This document shows positions 34,726 through 43,383 of a DNA stretch of 64,000 nt, in pieces. The position numbers were made by a program, and so were the translations under genes. Source of the DNA: Sphingomonas adhaesiva (GTDB lineage: Bacteria > Pseudomonadota > Alphaproteobacteria > Sphingomonadales > Sphingomonadaceae). The notes under the pieces were generated by a model. The model worked only from the letters and a program-made list of their open reading frames with translations. It was not told the DNA's origin and searched no databases. How positions within the stretch are numbered: the stretch's first letter is position 1; every line of letters starts with the position of its first letter. The stretch covers positions 1-64,000 of the forward strand of contig NZ_NWVC01000001.1 of NCBI RefSeq assembly GCF_002374855.1. Reading direction: 5' to 3'.

Positions 34726-34893
34726 ATGCTGAATGCGACCAACGACACCATCGCCTGCACCGCATCGCTGTCTTCGCGTGCGCCCGCGTTCCTGCGGGAA
34801 CCCAGCTTCGTGTTCGAACGCCCGCTGCCGGTGCCGAGCCGTTCGGAGCAGCTGCGCGCGCAGATCGTCGCGGCGCAGCAGACGCGCCGCTGA
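34726..34893 (+). CDS. Small protein, 55 residues, unknown
   Basis: ATG 34726 (MLNATNDTIACTAS) to TGA 34893 encodes a 55-residue polypeptide ending SEQLRAQIVAAQQTRR. A GAGGGGGACG stretch about 10 nt ahead of the ATG is a fair ribosome binding site. No domain was recognised. Its composition looks coding, with GC-rich third positions, and it lies alone between divergent-leaning GST and convergent engB. Confidence 0.5.
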   Translation: MLNATNDTIACTASLSSRAPAFLREPSFVFERPLPVPSRSEQLRAQIVAAQQTRR

Positions 34894-34917
34894 TCCCGGC
34901 CGGCCCGGGCGCGGTCG

Positions 34918-35604
34918 TCAGCTGATCGCGTCGAGGACCGCGGCGCGCAGTTCGGGGATGCCCATCCCCAGCTCGCTCGACGTCGCGATGATTTCCGGAT
35001 GCGCGGCGGGGTGCTTGCGCGCCTCGTCCGCGGTCGCCTGCGTCACGGCGGCCAGATCGGTCGCCTTGACCTTGTCGGCCTTGGTCAGGACCAGGCGGTA
35101 GCCGACGGCCGCCTTGTCCAGCATTTCCAGCACCTCGCGGTCGACATCCTTGATGCCGTGGCGGCTGTCGATCAGCACCAGTGCGCGCTTGAGCACCTGC
35201 CGCCCGCGCAGATAGTCGTTCACCAGGAAGCGCCACTTCTTGACCATGTCCTTGGGCGCCTTGGCAAAGCCGTAGCCGGGCATGTCGACGAGACGGAAGG
35301 CGAGCGGCGCGCCGACGTCGAAGAAGTTCAGCTCCTGCGTACGCCCCGGCGTGACCGAGGTGCGCGCCAGCGCCTTGCGCCCCGCCAGCGCGTTGAGCAG
35401 CGACGACTTGCCGACGTTCGAGCGGCCCGCGAAGGCCACTTCCGGCGCGTCGGGCGCGGGCAGGAATTGCAGCGCGGGCGCCGACTTCAGGAAGTCGATC
35501 CGGCCCGCGAACAGCCGGCGCCCGGCCTCGATCCGCGCCGCCGCGGCGGCGGGATCATGATCGGGGGCGGGCGTGGACGCGGGCTGGGGGATATCCTCGG
35601 TCAC
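34918..35604 (-). CDS. engB: Ribosome biogenesis GTP-binding protein EngB (YihA/YsxC)
   Basis: A 228-residue GTPase that aids 50S subunit assembly. After an N-terminal Pro/Ala linker it has [19 protein letters not shown] (G1), [12 protein letters not shown] (G2), [13 protein letters not shown] (G3), VLTKADKVK (G4) and [17 protein letters not shown] (G5), all typical. Start ATG 35604. It follows yidC by a 4-bp ATGA overlap and ends the rpmH-to-engB run. Confidence 0.96.
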   Translation of the reverse strand: MTEDIPQPASTPAPDHDPAAAAARIEAGRRLFAGRIDFLKSAPALQFLPAPDAPEVAFAGRSNVGKSSLLNALAGRKALARTSVTPGRTQELNFFDVGAPLAFRLVDMPGYGFAKAPKDMVKKWRFLVNDYLRGRQVLKRALVLIDSRHGIKDVDREVLEMLDKAAVGYRLVLTKADKVKATDLAAVTQATADEARKHPAAHPEIIATSSELGMGIPELRAAVLDAIS

Positions 35605-37304
35605 TTGGCGGCCGCTTCCTTAAGCTGCGGATGGCGGCTGTACAGGAACTTCTGCTGCGCGATCGAGACGCAGTTGGTGGTGATCCAGTAGATCTGCAGC
35701 CCGACCGCGAACGGCGCCATCACGAACATCAGCACCCACGGCAGGATCGCGAACACCTGCTGCTGGGTCGGGTCCATCTGCTGCGGGTTCAGGCGGAACT
35801 GGAAGAACATCGAGATGCCCAGCAGCACCGGCACCACGCCGATCGCCAGGATATGCGGCAGCGTGATCGGGATATAGCCGAACAGGTTCAGGATCGTCGC
35901 GGGATCGGGCGCGGACAGATCCTTGATCCACAGGATGAACGGCTGGTGGCGCATCTCGATCGTCAGCATCAGCGCCTTGTACAGCGCGTAGAAGATCGGG
36001 ATCTGGATCAGCGTCGGCAGGCACCCGGCCAGCGGATTGACCTTTTCCGCCTTGTACAGCGCCATGATCTCCTGTTGCTGGCGCTGCTTGTCGTCCTTGT
36101 AGCGTTCCTGGATCGCCTTCATCTTCGGCTGGAGCGCGCGCATCGCCGCCATGCTGGCGAACTGGCGCTGCGCGATCGGGAAGACCAGCGCGCGGATCGT
36201 CAGCGTCAGGATGATGATCGCGACGCCGAAGTTGCCGATCAGGCGGAACAGCCAGTCGAGGTAATAGAAGATCGGCTTTTCGACCAGACGGAACCAGCCC
36301 CAGTCGATCGCATAGTCCAGCTTCACCACCGCGCCGGTGTCGGTGTAGCGGTCGAGCAGCTTCACTTCCTTGGCGCCGGCGAACATCTTCGCGGTCTGCG
36401 TTACCTGGCGACCGGGCGGCAGCAGCTGCGCGGCGCTGGTGAAATCGGCCTGATAGGCGTTGTTCGCCCCGGCGCGGAACTGGCCGTCGAAGGCGCGCGA
36501 CTGATCGGGGACCAGCGCGGCGAGCCAGTATTTGTCGGTGAAGCCCAGCCAGCCGCCGGTGGTGGTGAAGCTGGTCGGCGCCTCGTCAACATCCTTGAAG
36601 TTCGGATTGTAGTGCGCCGCGCCGTTGCTGACCGACATCGGGCCGGTGTGGATCGTCCAGCTGTCCGGATCCTTCGACACGCCGATCCGGTTGACGAGGC
36701 CATAGGCCGCGACCGGGACCGGCGCATTGCCGGCGTTGGCGACGGTCTGCTTCACGGTGAACAGGTAGTCGTCGTCGACCGCGATCTGGATCGCGAAGGT
36801 CTGGCCCTTGCCGTTCGACGCCGTCAGCGTGACCGGCGTGCGCGGGGTCAGCACCGGGGCGGAGGCGGTCCACACGGTGTCGGCGGTGGGCGGGGCCAGC
36901 CCGGCGTCGCGCCAGCCGAACGAGGCGAAATAGGCATCGGGCGCGCCGGCGGGCGAGAACAGCCGGATCGGCGGCGAATCCTTCGCCACCGTTTCCTTGT
37001 ACCGGGTCAGCACCAGATCATCGATCCGCGCGCCGCGCAGGTTGATCGACCCCTTCAACGCGGGCGTGTCGATGCGCACGCGCGGCGTTTCGGCCAGCAC
37101 GACCTGGCGGCTGCGAATCGCGGCGGGCGCGTCGGCGGTTGGATCGGCCGCCGGATTGGCGACGGGCTTGTTCTTGCCGTCGACCATCTTCGTCGCCGGC
37201 GGATTCGCCGTCGGGAAGAAGCGGTTCTGGACCAGCGGCCATCCGAACAGGATCAGCGCCGCGATCACCGCGAACAGCACGAAATTCTTGGTCTCGTCCT
37301 TCAC
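35601..37304 (-). CDS. yidC: Membrane protein insertase YidC
   Basis: A 567-residue Oxa1/YidC family insertase with a large periplasmic domain between helix 1 ([18 protein letters not shown]) and the conserved five-helix C-terminal core. The core carries [19 protein letters not shown] with the functional Arg, [46 protein letters not shown], and further helices. It inserts membrane proteins with or without SecYEG. Start GTG 37304 (MKDETKNFV) is the only codon that gives an intact first helix. Confidence 0.97.
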   Translation of the reverse strand: MKDETKNFVLFAVIAALILFGWPLVQNRFFPTANPPATKMVDGKNKPVANPAADPTADAPAAIRSRQVVLAETPRVRIDTPALKGSINLRGARIDDLVLTRYKETVAKDSPPIRLFSPAGAPDAYFASFGWRDAGLAPPTADTVWTASAPVLTPRTPVTLTASNGKGQTFAIQIAVDDDYLFTVKQTVANAGNAPVPVAAYGLVNRIGVSKDPDSWTIHTGPMSVSNGAAHYNPNFKDVDEAPTSFTTTGGWLGFTDKYWLAALVPDQSRAFDGQFRAGANNAYQADFTSAAQLLPPGRQVTQTAKMFAGAKEVKLLDRYTDTGAVVKLDYAIDWGWFRLVEKPIFYYLDWLFRLIGNFGVAIIILTLTIRALVFPIAQRQFASMAAMRALQPKMKAIQERYKDDKQRQQQEIMALYKAEKVNPLAGCLPTLIQIPIFYALYKALMLTIEMRHQPFILWIKDLSAPDPATILNLFGYIPITLPHILAIGVVPVLLGISMFFQFRLNPQQMDPTQQQVFAILPWVLMFVMAPFAVGLQIYWITTNCVSIAQQKFLYSRHPQLKEAAAK

Positions 37305-37323
37305 CTGGACCCCAATTCTGTTG

Positions 37324-37536
37324 TCACGGCACCGGATCGTGGCCGTGCCCGCCCCATGGATGGCATCGCGCGATGCGCCGCGCCGCCAGCCATCCACCCT
37401 TTACCGCGCCATAGCGGCCAAGCGCCTCGATTGCATAGGCGGAACATGACGGCTGGAACCGGCACGACGGCGGCAGGACCAGTGACGGCCCCAGTTGCCA
37501 AGCCCGCGCGACGAGGATCATCAGCCGGGCGATCAT
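37324..37536 (-). CDS. yidD: Membrane protein insertion efficiency factor YidD
   Basis: A 70-residue protein of the DUF37/YidD family, with the Cys-containing CRFQPSCSAYAIEALGRYG signature and an N-terminal amphipathic helix. The genes rnpA, yidD and yidC overlap or nearly touch, as is usual for this cluster. It overlaps the rnpA 3' end by 4 bp. Confidence 0.93.
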   Translation of the reverse strand: MIARLMILVARAWQLGPSLVLPPSCRFQPSCSAYAIEALGRYGAVKGGWLAARRIARCHPWGGHGHDPVP

Positions 37537-37892
37537 CGCCGGCGCGCGCCGGGCGGGCGACGCGGCGGCAGATCGCCGGAGATCGCGCGCGCCAGCGCCT
37601 TATCGAGATCGGCGACCAGCGCGGACCAGTCGCGATCCAGTGCGGGCGCACGGCCGATCAGCACATGATCCGCCCCCGCCATGCCCGCGGCCGGCAGCAC
37701 TTCACGCGCCAGCGCGCGGAACCGCCGCTTGATGCGGTTGCGCACCACGGCATTGCCGATCTTCTTGGTGACGGTGATGCCGATGCGCATCGCGGGATCA
37801 TCGTCCTCGCGCGGGCGCACCAAAAGTACGAAGCCGGGCATCGGAGACCGACGCCCGGCATTCGCGGCCAGATAATCCGATCGCTTCGTCAT
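37533..37892 (-). CDS. rnpA: Ribonuclease P protein component
   Basis: A 119-residue basic protein that assists the RNase P RNA in tRNA 5' maturation. It shows TKRSDYLAANAG at the start and the RNP-type motif RIGITVTKKIGNAVVRNRIKRRFRALARE, the family signature. Start ATG 37892 (MTKRSDYL) is preferred; an in-frame GTG at 37904 exists. rpmH lies 26 bp upstream. Confidence 0.95.
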   Translation of the reverse strand: MTKRSDYLAANAGRRSPMPGFVLLVRPREDDDPAMRIGITVTKKIGNAVVRNRIKRRFRALAREVLPAAGMAGADHVLIGRAPALDRDWSALVADLDKALARAISGDLPPRRPPGARRR

Positions 37893-37918
37893 CCGGCCGA
37901 TCACGGCCGGACGCCGAA

Positions 37919-38053
37919 TTACGCCGACAGCTTCTTGCGGCCGCGCGCGCGACGCGCCCGGATCACCGCACGGCCGCCGACCGTCGCCATCCGCGCGCGG
38001 AAGCCGTGACGGCGGGCGCGCACCAGATTGCTCGGCTGAAAGGTCCGCTTCAT
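37919..38053 (-). CDS. rpmH: 50S ribosomal protein L34
   Basis: A 44-residue very basic protein reading [18 protein letters not shown] and ending [13 protein letters not shown], diagnostic for bL34. It is first in the rpmH-rnpA-yidD-yidC-engB run. It uses ATG 38053 and stops at TAA 37919. A likely promoter lies about 60-90 bp upstream. Confidence 0.97.
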   Translation of the reverse strand: MKRTFQPSNLVRARRHGFRARMATVGGRAVIRARRARGRKKLSA

Positions 38054-38113
38054 GGTTCATATCCCGAATTCAAATGTCAAAAGGCCGCCACAAGGACGGC
38101 CCGTAGATGGCGG

Positions 38114-38142
38114 CGCCTAAGCGATGCACGCCCCAAAGTCAA
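38114..38142 (-). promoter_or_regulatory. Likely sigma-70-type promoter of rpmH
   Basis: On the minus strand TTGACT (38137-38142) and TAGGCG (38114-38119) are 17 bp apart, a good match to the alphaproteobacterial housekeeping pattern. Transcription would start near 38107, about 55 nt before the rpmH ATG. This is a prediction from the sequence alone. Confidence 0.5.
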
Positions 38143-38435
38143 CGTGCCGCCGCCGCCCGATCGCGCGCGCGCCGGCGCAGCGCGCTGCGCCGGCGCATCG
38201 CGGTATCCGCCAGCCGCCCGGCGCGCGGCCAGCGCCGCTTGATCCGCGCGAACCGCACCCGCGCGGCGTGCGAATTGCGCAATACCAGCACCAGCCCGCC
38301 CGCGAAGGCCAACGTTCCCGCCGGCCCCGGCAACGGCGCGACGACCGGCGCGGCCAGCATCAGCAGGATGCCGGCGGACAGTTGCGCGTAGCGGGAGGCG
38401 GGGTGGCGAACGGCCATGGGCTCCATGTGGGGCAC
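38139..38435 (-). CDS. Small two-helix membrane protein (PGPGW-like)
   Basis: A small integral membrane protein of 92-98 residues. A first helix (AQLSAGILLMLAAPVVAP) ends at LPGPAGTLAFAGGLVLVLRNS, which recalls the PGPGW motif of a family of putative transmembrane proteins. The C-terminal half is strongly basic (ARVRFARIKRRWPRAGRLA...). The start is ambiguous: ATG 38435, 38426 (MEPMAV) or 38417 (MAVRHPAS). Role unknown. Transcribed toward rpmH. Confidence 0.7.
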   Translation of the reverse strand: MPHMEPMAVRHPASRYAQLSAGILLMLAAPVVAPLPGPAGTLAFAGGLVLVLRNSHAARVRFARIKRRWPRAGRLADTAMRRRSALRRRARDRAAAAR

Positions 38436-38516
38436 GTGTGTTAAACCCGCAAGACACTACGGGCGACATTCCCAACCCTGCCAAAGCGGCTATGAACGGG
38501 CGGTGACGGGGGGAAC

Positions 38517-40025
38517 ATGGTCGCGATCGTATCGACGGTAGCCTATCTGGGGCTGGAGGCGCGCAGCGTCGAGGTGCAAGTGCAGCTGATCCCCGGCCTG
38601 CCGGCGTTCAACGTCGTCGGGCTGGCGGACAAGGCGGTCGGCGAAAGCCGCGAGCGGGTGCGCGGCGCGATCGCGTCGATGGGGCTGTCGCTGCCGCCCA
38701 AGCGGATCGCGGTGAACCTGTCGCCCGCCGACCTGCCCAAGGAAGGATCGCATTTCGACCTGCCGATCGCGCTGGGGCTGCTGGCGGCGATGGGCGTGGT
38801 GGATGCCGAGGCGCTGGCCGATTACGTGATCGTCGGCGAACTGGGGCTGGACGGGCGGCTGGCGCCGTCGCCGGGCGTGCTGCTGGCCGCGATCCACGCC
38901 GGGGCGGAGGGCAAGGGGCTGATCTGTCCCGCGGCGCAGGGGCCGGAGGCGGCGTGGAGCGGCGGGATCGAGGTGGTCGCCGCGCCCGACCTGCTGGGAC
39001 TGCTCAACCACCTGAAGGGGCAGGGGCTGCTCGCCGCGCCGCAACCGGGCGAGGTGAACGAGCGCGCGGGCGGGCCGGACCTGCGCCAGGTGAAGGGACA
39101 GGAGGTCGCCAAGCGCGCGCTGGAGATCGCCGCGGCCGGATCGCACAATCTCTTGATGGTCGGGCCGCCGGGGGCGGGCAAGTCGCTGATGGCGGCATGC
39201 CTGCCGGGCATCCTGCCGCCGCTCGACCCCGCCGAGGCGCTGGAAGTGTCGATGGTCCAGTCGGTCGCTGGCGCGCTGCCCGGCGGCACGCTGACGCGCA
39301 CGCGACCGTTCCGCAGCCCGCATCATTCCGCCAGCATGGCGGCGCTGACCGGCGGCGGGCTGAAGGTGAAGCCGGGTGAGGTCAGCCTGGCGCATATGGG
39401 CGTGCTGTTCCTGGACGAGCTGCCCGAATTCCAGCGCGCGGTGCTCGATTCGCTGCGCCAGCCGCTGGAGACGGGGACGGTCAGCGTCGCGCGCGCCAAC
39501 GCGCACGTCACCTATCCGGCGCGGGTGCAGTTGATCGCGGCGATGAACCCGTGCCGTTGCGGGCATCTGGGCGATGCCTCGCTGGCGTGCGCACGAGCGC
39601 CCAAATGCGCGGCGGATTATCAGGCGAAGGTTTCGGGACCGCTGCTGGACCGCATCGACCTGCATGTCGAGGTGGCGGCAGTGAGCGCGGTCGACCTGAC
39701 GCTGCCGCCGCCCGCGGAAGGATCGGCCGAGGTCGCGGCGCGCGTCGCGGCGGCGCGCGCGGTGCAGGCAGCGCGGCTGGTGGGCACAGGGGCGCGCACC
39801 AATGCGGAGCTGGAGGGGGAAGTGCTGGAACGGTTCGCCTCGCCCGACGAGGCGGGGCGTGCGTTGCTGGCGCAGGCGGCGGCGACGATGAAGCTGTCGG
39901 CGCGGGGGTATATGCGCATCCTGCGCGTGGCGCGGACGATCGCGGACCTGGCGGGCGCGGAGGCGGTCGGGCGGATTCATGTCGCCGAGGCGCTGGGGTA
40001 TCGGCGGCAGCCGCCGCGGAATTGA
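38517..40025 (+). CDS. comM: Mg-chelatase-like AAA+ protein ComM/YifB
   Basis: A 502-residue ComM-type AAA+ protein, related to magnesium chelatase ChlI. In naturally transformable bacteria ComM promotes branch migration of incoming DNA. Seen: an N-terminal Lon-like domain (LSPADLPKEGSHFDLPIALGLLA), the Walker A MVGPPGAGKS, Walker B GVLFLDELPEF, and the C-terminal MAAMNPCRCGHLGD zinc/sensor block with LDRIDLHVEV. Start ATG 38517. The gene is single and convergent with the symporter. Confidence 0.95.
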   Translation: MVAIVSTVAYLGLEARSVEVQVQLIPGLPAFNVVGLADKAVGESRERVRGAIASMGLSLPPKRIAVNLSPADLPKEGSHFDLPIALGLLAAMGVVDAEALADYVIVGELGLDGRLAPSPGVLLAAIHAGAEGKGLICPAAQGPEAAWSGGIEVVAAPDLLGLLNHLKGQGLLAAPQPGEVNERAGGPDLRQVKGQEVAKRALEIAAAGSHNLLMVGPPGAGKSLMAACLPGILPPLDPAEALEVSMVQSVAGALPGGTLTRTRPFRSPHHSASMAALTGGGLKVKPGEVSLAHMGVLFLDELPEFQRAVLDSLRQPLETGTVSVARANAHVTYPARVQLIAAMNPCRCGHLGDASLACARAPKCAADYQAKVSGPLLDRIDLHVEVAAVSAVDLTLPPPAEGSAEVAARVAAARAVQAARLVGTGARTNAELEGEVLERFASPDEAGRALLAQAAATMKLSARGYMRILRVARTIADLAGAEAVGRIHVAEALGYRRQPPRN

Positions 40026-40058
40026 ATGCGCGCGAAGACGCGAAGACGCGAAGAAGTC

Positions 40059-40204
40059 GGTTCATGCGGAGGCGCGGAGGTGTTGTGAGCGGTGGCGCGT
40101 AGCGCCCTTTATTCTCCACGCGGAAAATTGATGAGCCGCCCGTGGCGGCTCGGGACATCGCGGCGGGCGCGACGCCTCCGCGTCTCCGCGCCTCCGCGTG
40201 AACC
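40059..40204. repeat. Inverted pair of GC-rich GCGGAGG repeats
   Basis: Left arm GGTTCATGCGGAGGCGCGGAGG (40059-40080) matches the reverse complement of the right arm (40174-40204, CCTCCGCG...CGCGTGAACC) over most of its length, separated by 93 bp. Tandem GAAGACGC units lie just left of it. It fills the gap between convergent comM and the symporter, and its right end touches the symporter stop codon. It may serve as a bidirectional terminator or be a mobile repeat. Confidence 0.6.
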
Positions 40205-41526
40205 TACGGCTTGCGGAAGCTGTCGACGTCGCGCGCCGGGCCGGCGCCCGATGGGGCCGCGGGTGGTTCGATTGCGACGGGTTCCTTCGTGTCGAACCCG
40301 CCCTCCCATTTCGCGATTACGGCGCTGGCGACCGCGTTGCCGATCACGTTGGTGGCGGTGCGGCCCATGTCGAGGAAGTGGTCGATCGCCAGGATCAGCA
40401 GCAGCCCCGCTTCCGGCAGGTTGAACATGGGCAGCGTCGCGGCGATCACCACCAGGCTGGCGCGCGGTACGCCGGCGATCCCCTTCGACGTGACCATCAG
40501 CACCAGCAGCATCGTCACCATCTGCCCCAGCGACATGTCGATGCCATAGGCCTGGGCGATGAAGATCGACGCGAAGGTCATGTAGATCATCGACCCGTCG
40601 AGGTTGAACGAATAGCCCAGCGGCAGCACGAAACTGGCGATGCGCGGCGGTACGCCGAACCGGTCGAGCGCCTCCAGCATCCGCGGATAGGCGGCCTCCG
40701 ACGAGGCGGTGGAGAAAGCGACCAGCAACGGTTCGCGCACATAGCGGATCAGCTCGCGGATGCGCGGCCCGATGAACAGGAAGCCGATCGTCAGCAGGAT
40801 CGCCCACAGGCAGAGCAGGGCGAGGTAGAAGCTGCCCATGAAATAGGCCAGCTGCCCGATCACCGCCGGCCCGCGCTCCGTCAGCGTGCCCGCCACCGCG
40901 GCGAAGACGGCCAGCGGGGCGACGCGCATGACGTAATCGGTCACCTGCAGCATCACATGCACCAGCGCGTCGACCGCGCGGACCAGCGGCGCGGCCTTTT
41001 CGCCCACCGCGGTGATCGCGACGCCGACGAAGACGGACATGACGACGATCTGCAGGATCTCGTTCTTCGCCATGGCATCGACCATCGATGCCGGGACGAT
41101 ATGCGCGAAGAAATCCTTCAGGTTGAAGGCCGCGGTTTCCAGCCCGGCCGAACTGTTGGCGGCCGGCAGCGCCAGCCCCAGCCCGACGCCGGGCTGCAAC
41201 AGGTTGACCATCAGCAGCCCCAGCGAGAGCGACAGCAGGCTGGCGGCGATGAACCAGCCCAGGCTGCGCGCCCCGATCCGGCCCAGCGCGGCGGTATCGC
41301 CCATCTGCGCGATGCCCGACACCAGCGTCGCAAACACAAGCGGCGCGATGATCATCTTGATGAGGCGCAGGAAGATCGTGGTGACGATCGAGAAATAGCC
41401 CGCGATCCGCGTCACCAGTTCCTTGCCCGCAGGAGAGCCGTCGTCGAGCCAGCCGTTGAGGATGAGGCCGGTGACGAGGCCGAGCGCCAGCCCGGCAAGG
41501 ATATACAAGGTCAGCCGCTTGGCCAT
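40204..41526 (-). CDS. Dicarboxylate/amino acid:cation symporter (DAACS family, DctA/GltP type)
   Basis: A 440-residue transporter of the DAACS family, coupling uptake of C4-dicarboxylates, glutamate or aspartate to Na+ or H+. About eight membrane helices plus re-entrant hairpins are seen. The serine-rich loop VAFSTASSEAAYPRMLEAL and the NLDGSMIYMTFASIFIAQA segment (family NMDGTxxY/AxxF region) are diagnostic. TNVIGNAVASAVIAKWEGGF near the end carries the conserved Asn/Asp. The substrate cannot be told. Confidence 0.92.
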   Translation of the reverse strand: MAKRLTLYILAGLALGLVTGLILNGWLDDGSPAGKELVTRIAGYFSIVTTIFLRLIKMIIAPLVFATLVSGIAQMGDTAALGRIGARSLGWFIAASLLSLSLGLLMVNLLQPGVGLGLALPAANSSAGLETAAFNLKDFFAHIVPASMVDAMAKNEILQIVVMSVFVGVAITAVGEKAAPLVRAVDALVHVMLQVTDYVMRVAPLAVFAAVAGTLTERGPAVIGQLAYFMGSFYLALLCLWAILLTIGFLFIGPRIRELIRYVREPLLVAFSTASSEAAYPRMLEALDRFGVPPRIASFVLPLGYSFNLDGSMIYMTFASIFIAQAYGIDMSLGQMVTMLLVLMVTSKGIAGVPRASLVVIAATLPMFNLPEAGLLLILAIDHFLDMGRTATNVIGNAVASAVIAKWEGGFDTKEPVAIEPPAAPSGAGPARDVDSFRKP

Positions 41527-41635
41527 TCGATGCTCCCGCTTGATGCGTGCGAGGGAAAGGAGATTGCGCGGGCGCGGTCAAGCGCCTGTTGACCGATTAC
41601 CGCCCGTCATCATGACGCGGGGGCGGCGCGGCCCC

Positions 41636-42538
41636 TCACGCCGCGGCCGTCAATACCTCGCCCAGCAGCCGGAAATCACGTTCGCGCGGGGAGGCGCGGC
41701 GCCACACCAGCGCCAGCGTTCGGCTGGGATGATCGGCATCGAGCGGGCGGGCAACGACGTTGGTGTGGTCGAGGATGCCGGCGTCGAGCGCGATCTTGGG
41801 CAGCATCGTCACCCCCAGCCCGTTGTCGACCATCTGCACCATCGTGTGCAGCGAGGTGCCGAGCATCGTGGCCTCGGCGCGCAGTTCGGCGCGGTTGCAC
41901 GCCGCCAACGCATGTTCCTTCAGGCAATGGCCATCCTCCAGCAGCAGCAGCCGGGTCTCGTCGATGTCGGCGGGGCGCACCGGGGCGGGGTCGGCGGGCA
42001 TCTCGCCTTCGGGGAAGGCGAGGAACAGGTGATCGTCGAACAGCTTCATCGCGGTCACCTCGCCGCACGCATAGGGCAGCGCGAGCAGCACGCAGTCGGT
42101 GCGGCCGTTGTGGAGCGACTCGCACGCCGGGCCGCTCGGCTCCTCGCGCAGGAACAGCTTCAGGTCGGGATAGTCGCGGCGCAGGCGCGGCAGGATGCGC
42201 GGCAGCAGGAACGGCGCGATCGTGGGGATGACGCTCATCCGCATTTCCCCAGACAGCGGGCGCCCGGCGGCACGCGCCATGTCGCCCAGTTCCTCCGCCT
42301 CGCGCAGGACGACGCGCGCCTTGGCGGCGATCTGCTCGCCGAGCGGGGTGAAGCGGACGACGCGGCGCGTGCGCTCCACCAGCGTCACGCCGATCAGCGT
42401 CTCCAACTCGCGCAACCCCGCCGACAGGGTGGATTGCGTGACGAAGCACGCCTCCGCCGCGCGGCCGAAATGGCCGTGATCCTTCAGCGCGACCAGATAT
42501 TGCAGCTGTTTCAGGGTAGGCAGGTAGGTCGCAGCCAT
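41636..42538 (-). CDS. oxyR: Hydrogen-peroxide-sensing LysR-type regulator OxyR
   Basis: A 300-residue LysR-type regulator: N-terminal HTH (LVALKDHGHFGRAAEACFVTQSTLSAGLRELE) and a C-terminal substrate-like domain. Two cysteines, Cys205 and Cys214 in DGHCLKEHALAAC, are spaced nine apart like the peroxide-sensing pair of E. coli OxyR (199/208). It is divergent from a peroxiredoxin gene with an intergenic LysR-like palindrome, the classic arrangement. Oxidation of the pair would switch on the adjacent peroxiredoxin and ahpD. Confidence 0.93.
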   Translation of the reverse strand: MAATYLPTLKQLQYLVALKDHGHFGRAAEACFVTQSTLSAGLRELETLIGVTLVERTRRVVRFTPLGEQIAAKARVVLREAEELGDMARAAGRPLSGEMRMSVIPTIAPFLLPRILPRLRRDYPDLKLFLREEPSGPACESLHNGRTDCVLLALPYACGEVTAMKLFDDHLFLAFPEGEMPADPAPVRPADIDETRLLLLEDGHCLKEHALAACNRAELRAEATMLGTSLHTMVQMVDNGLGVTMLPKIALDAGILDHTNVVARPLDADHPSRTLALVWRRASPRERDFRLLGEVLTAAA

Positions 42539-42574
42539 TCATCGCTCCGGTCGATCACTAGTCTTGTCATAGTC

Positions 42575-42605
42575 GATTGGATCAATCACGCCAAACGCCT
42601 ATATT
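42575..42605 (+). promoter_or_regulatory. Predicted peroxiredoxin promoter with OxyR-like palindrome
   Basis: A palindrome GATTG-GAT-CAATC (42575-42587) overlaps a -35-like TTGGAT (42577-42582), 17 bp before TATATT (42600-42605). This fits an OxyR-activated promoter, where the -35 region is occupied by the regulator. The predicted start is near 42612, about 80 nt ahead of the ATG. Inferred from sequence only. Confidence 0.45.
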
Positions 42606-42693
42606 CGTCGTCACAGCATGGATGGCGCCGCACGAACGGCAGCCGCCTGCGGAGAGGATGGCTGGAAAACCCATTTCCAAGAGGAGCCATTCG

Positions 42694-43239
42694 ATGCTGA
42701 CCATCGGCGATACCTTCCCCGCCATCACCGTTCCCGTCCAGCAGGGCACCGACGCGCTGCCGGCCGGCGAGACGCTGGACCTGACCACCGCCTATCCGGG
42801 CAAGTGGAAGGTGCTGTTCTACTGGCCGAAGGACTTCACCTTCGTCTGCCCGACCGAGATCGTCGGCTACAGCCAGATCAAGGGCGATTTCGAGGACCGC
42901 GACGCGGTGCTGATCGGTGCGTCGACCGACACCGCGCACGTTCACCTCGCGTGGCGCAAGTCGGATCCGGATCTCGCAGCGGCCGATTTCCCGTGGCTGG
43001 CCGATAACGGCGCGAAGCTGGCCGATGCGCTGGGCATCCTCGACAAGAACGAGCATGTCGCGTTCCGCGCCACCTTCATCGTCGACCCGGACAACGTCAT
43101 CCAGGCGGTGCAGGTCAATGGTCTGAACGTCGGCCGCAACCCGGCCGAGACGCTGCGCGTGCTCGACGCTCTGCAGACCGACGAACTGTGCCCGTGCAAC
43201 TGGAACAAGGGCGACGACGTGCTGAGGGTCGCGGCCTGA
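42694..43239 (+). CDS. ahpC: AhpC-type 2-Cys peroxiredoxin
   Basis: A 181-residue peroxiredoxin. The peroxidatic Cys52 sits in TFVCPTEIVGYS, and the C-terminal DELCPCNW carries Cys166/Cys168, the same three-cysteine layout as mycobacterial AhpC, which is re-reduced by AhpD. The next gene is in fact an AhpD. Start ATG 42694 has a GAGGAG site 8 nt ahead. It is under the likely OxyR promoter at 42575-42605. Confidence 0.95.
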   Translation: MLTIGDTFPAITVPVQQGTDALPAGETLDLTTAYPGKWKVLFYWPKDFTFVCPTEIVGYSQIKGDFEDRDAVLIGASTDTAHVHLAWRKSDPDLAAADFPWLADNGAKLADALGILDKNEHVAFRATFIVDPDNVIQAVQVNGLNVGRNPAETLRVLDALQTDELCPCNWNKGDDVLRVAA

Positions 43240-43245
43240 TCCCGC

Positions 43246-43275
43246 CGGGGCGGGGGCAGCGCGGCTCCCGCCCCG
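43246..43275 (+). terminator. GC hairpin just after ahpC
   Basis: A 9-bp stem CGGGGCGGG / CCCGCCCCG with a 12-nt loop begins 7 nt after the ahpC stop and is followed by CATCCTTTC. A weak or partial terminator that may reduce read-through to ahpD. Confidence 0.45.
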
Positions 43276-43302
43276 CATCCTTTCGTCACCCACCCGTCCC
43301 GT

Positions 43303-43367
43303 CGTCACCCCAGCGGAAGCTGGGGTCTCTCCATAACCGGGAGACCCCAGCTTCCGCTGGGGTGACG
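43303..43367. repeat. Perfect 27-bp inverted repeat between ahpC and ahpD
   Basis: Arms at 43303-43329 (CGTCACCCCAGCGGAAGCTG...) and 43341-43367 are exact reverse complements around an 11-nt loop. In RNA the stem would be very stable. The form is like REP/MITE-type intergenic palindromes. It stands in an otherwise short gap between two co-regulated genes. Confidence 0.9.
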
Positions 43368-43383
43368 CTTTTCGCCTGAAGGA

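Noticed and set aside
37533..38060. Extended rnpA start giving 175 residues.
   Set aside because: The added part is rpmH read in another frame; L34 lies there.
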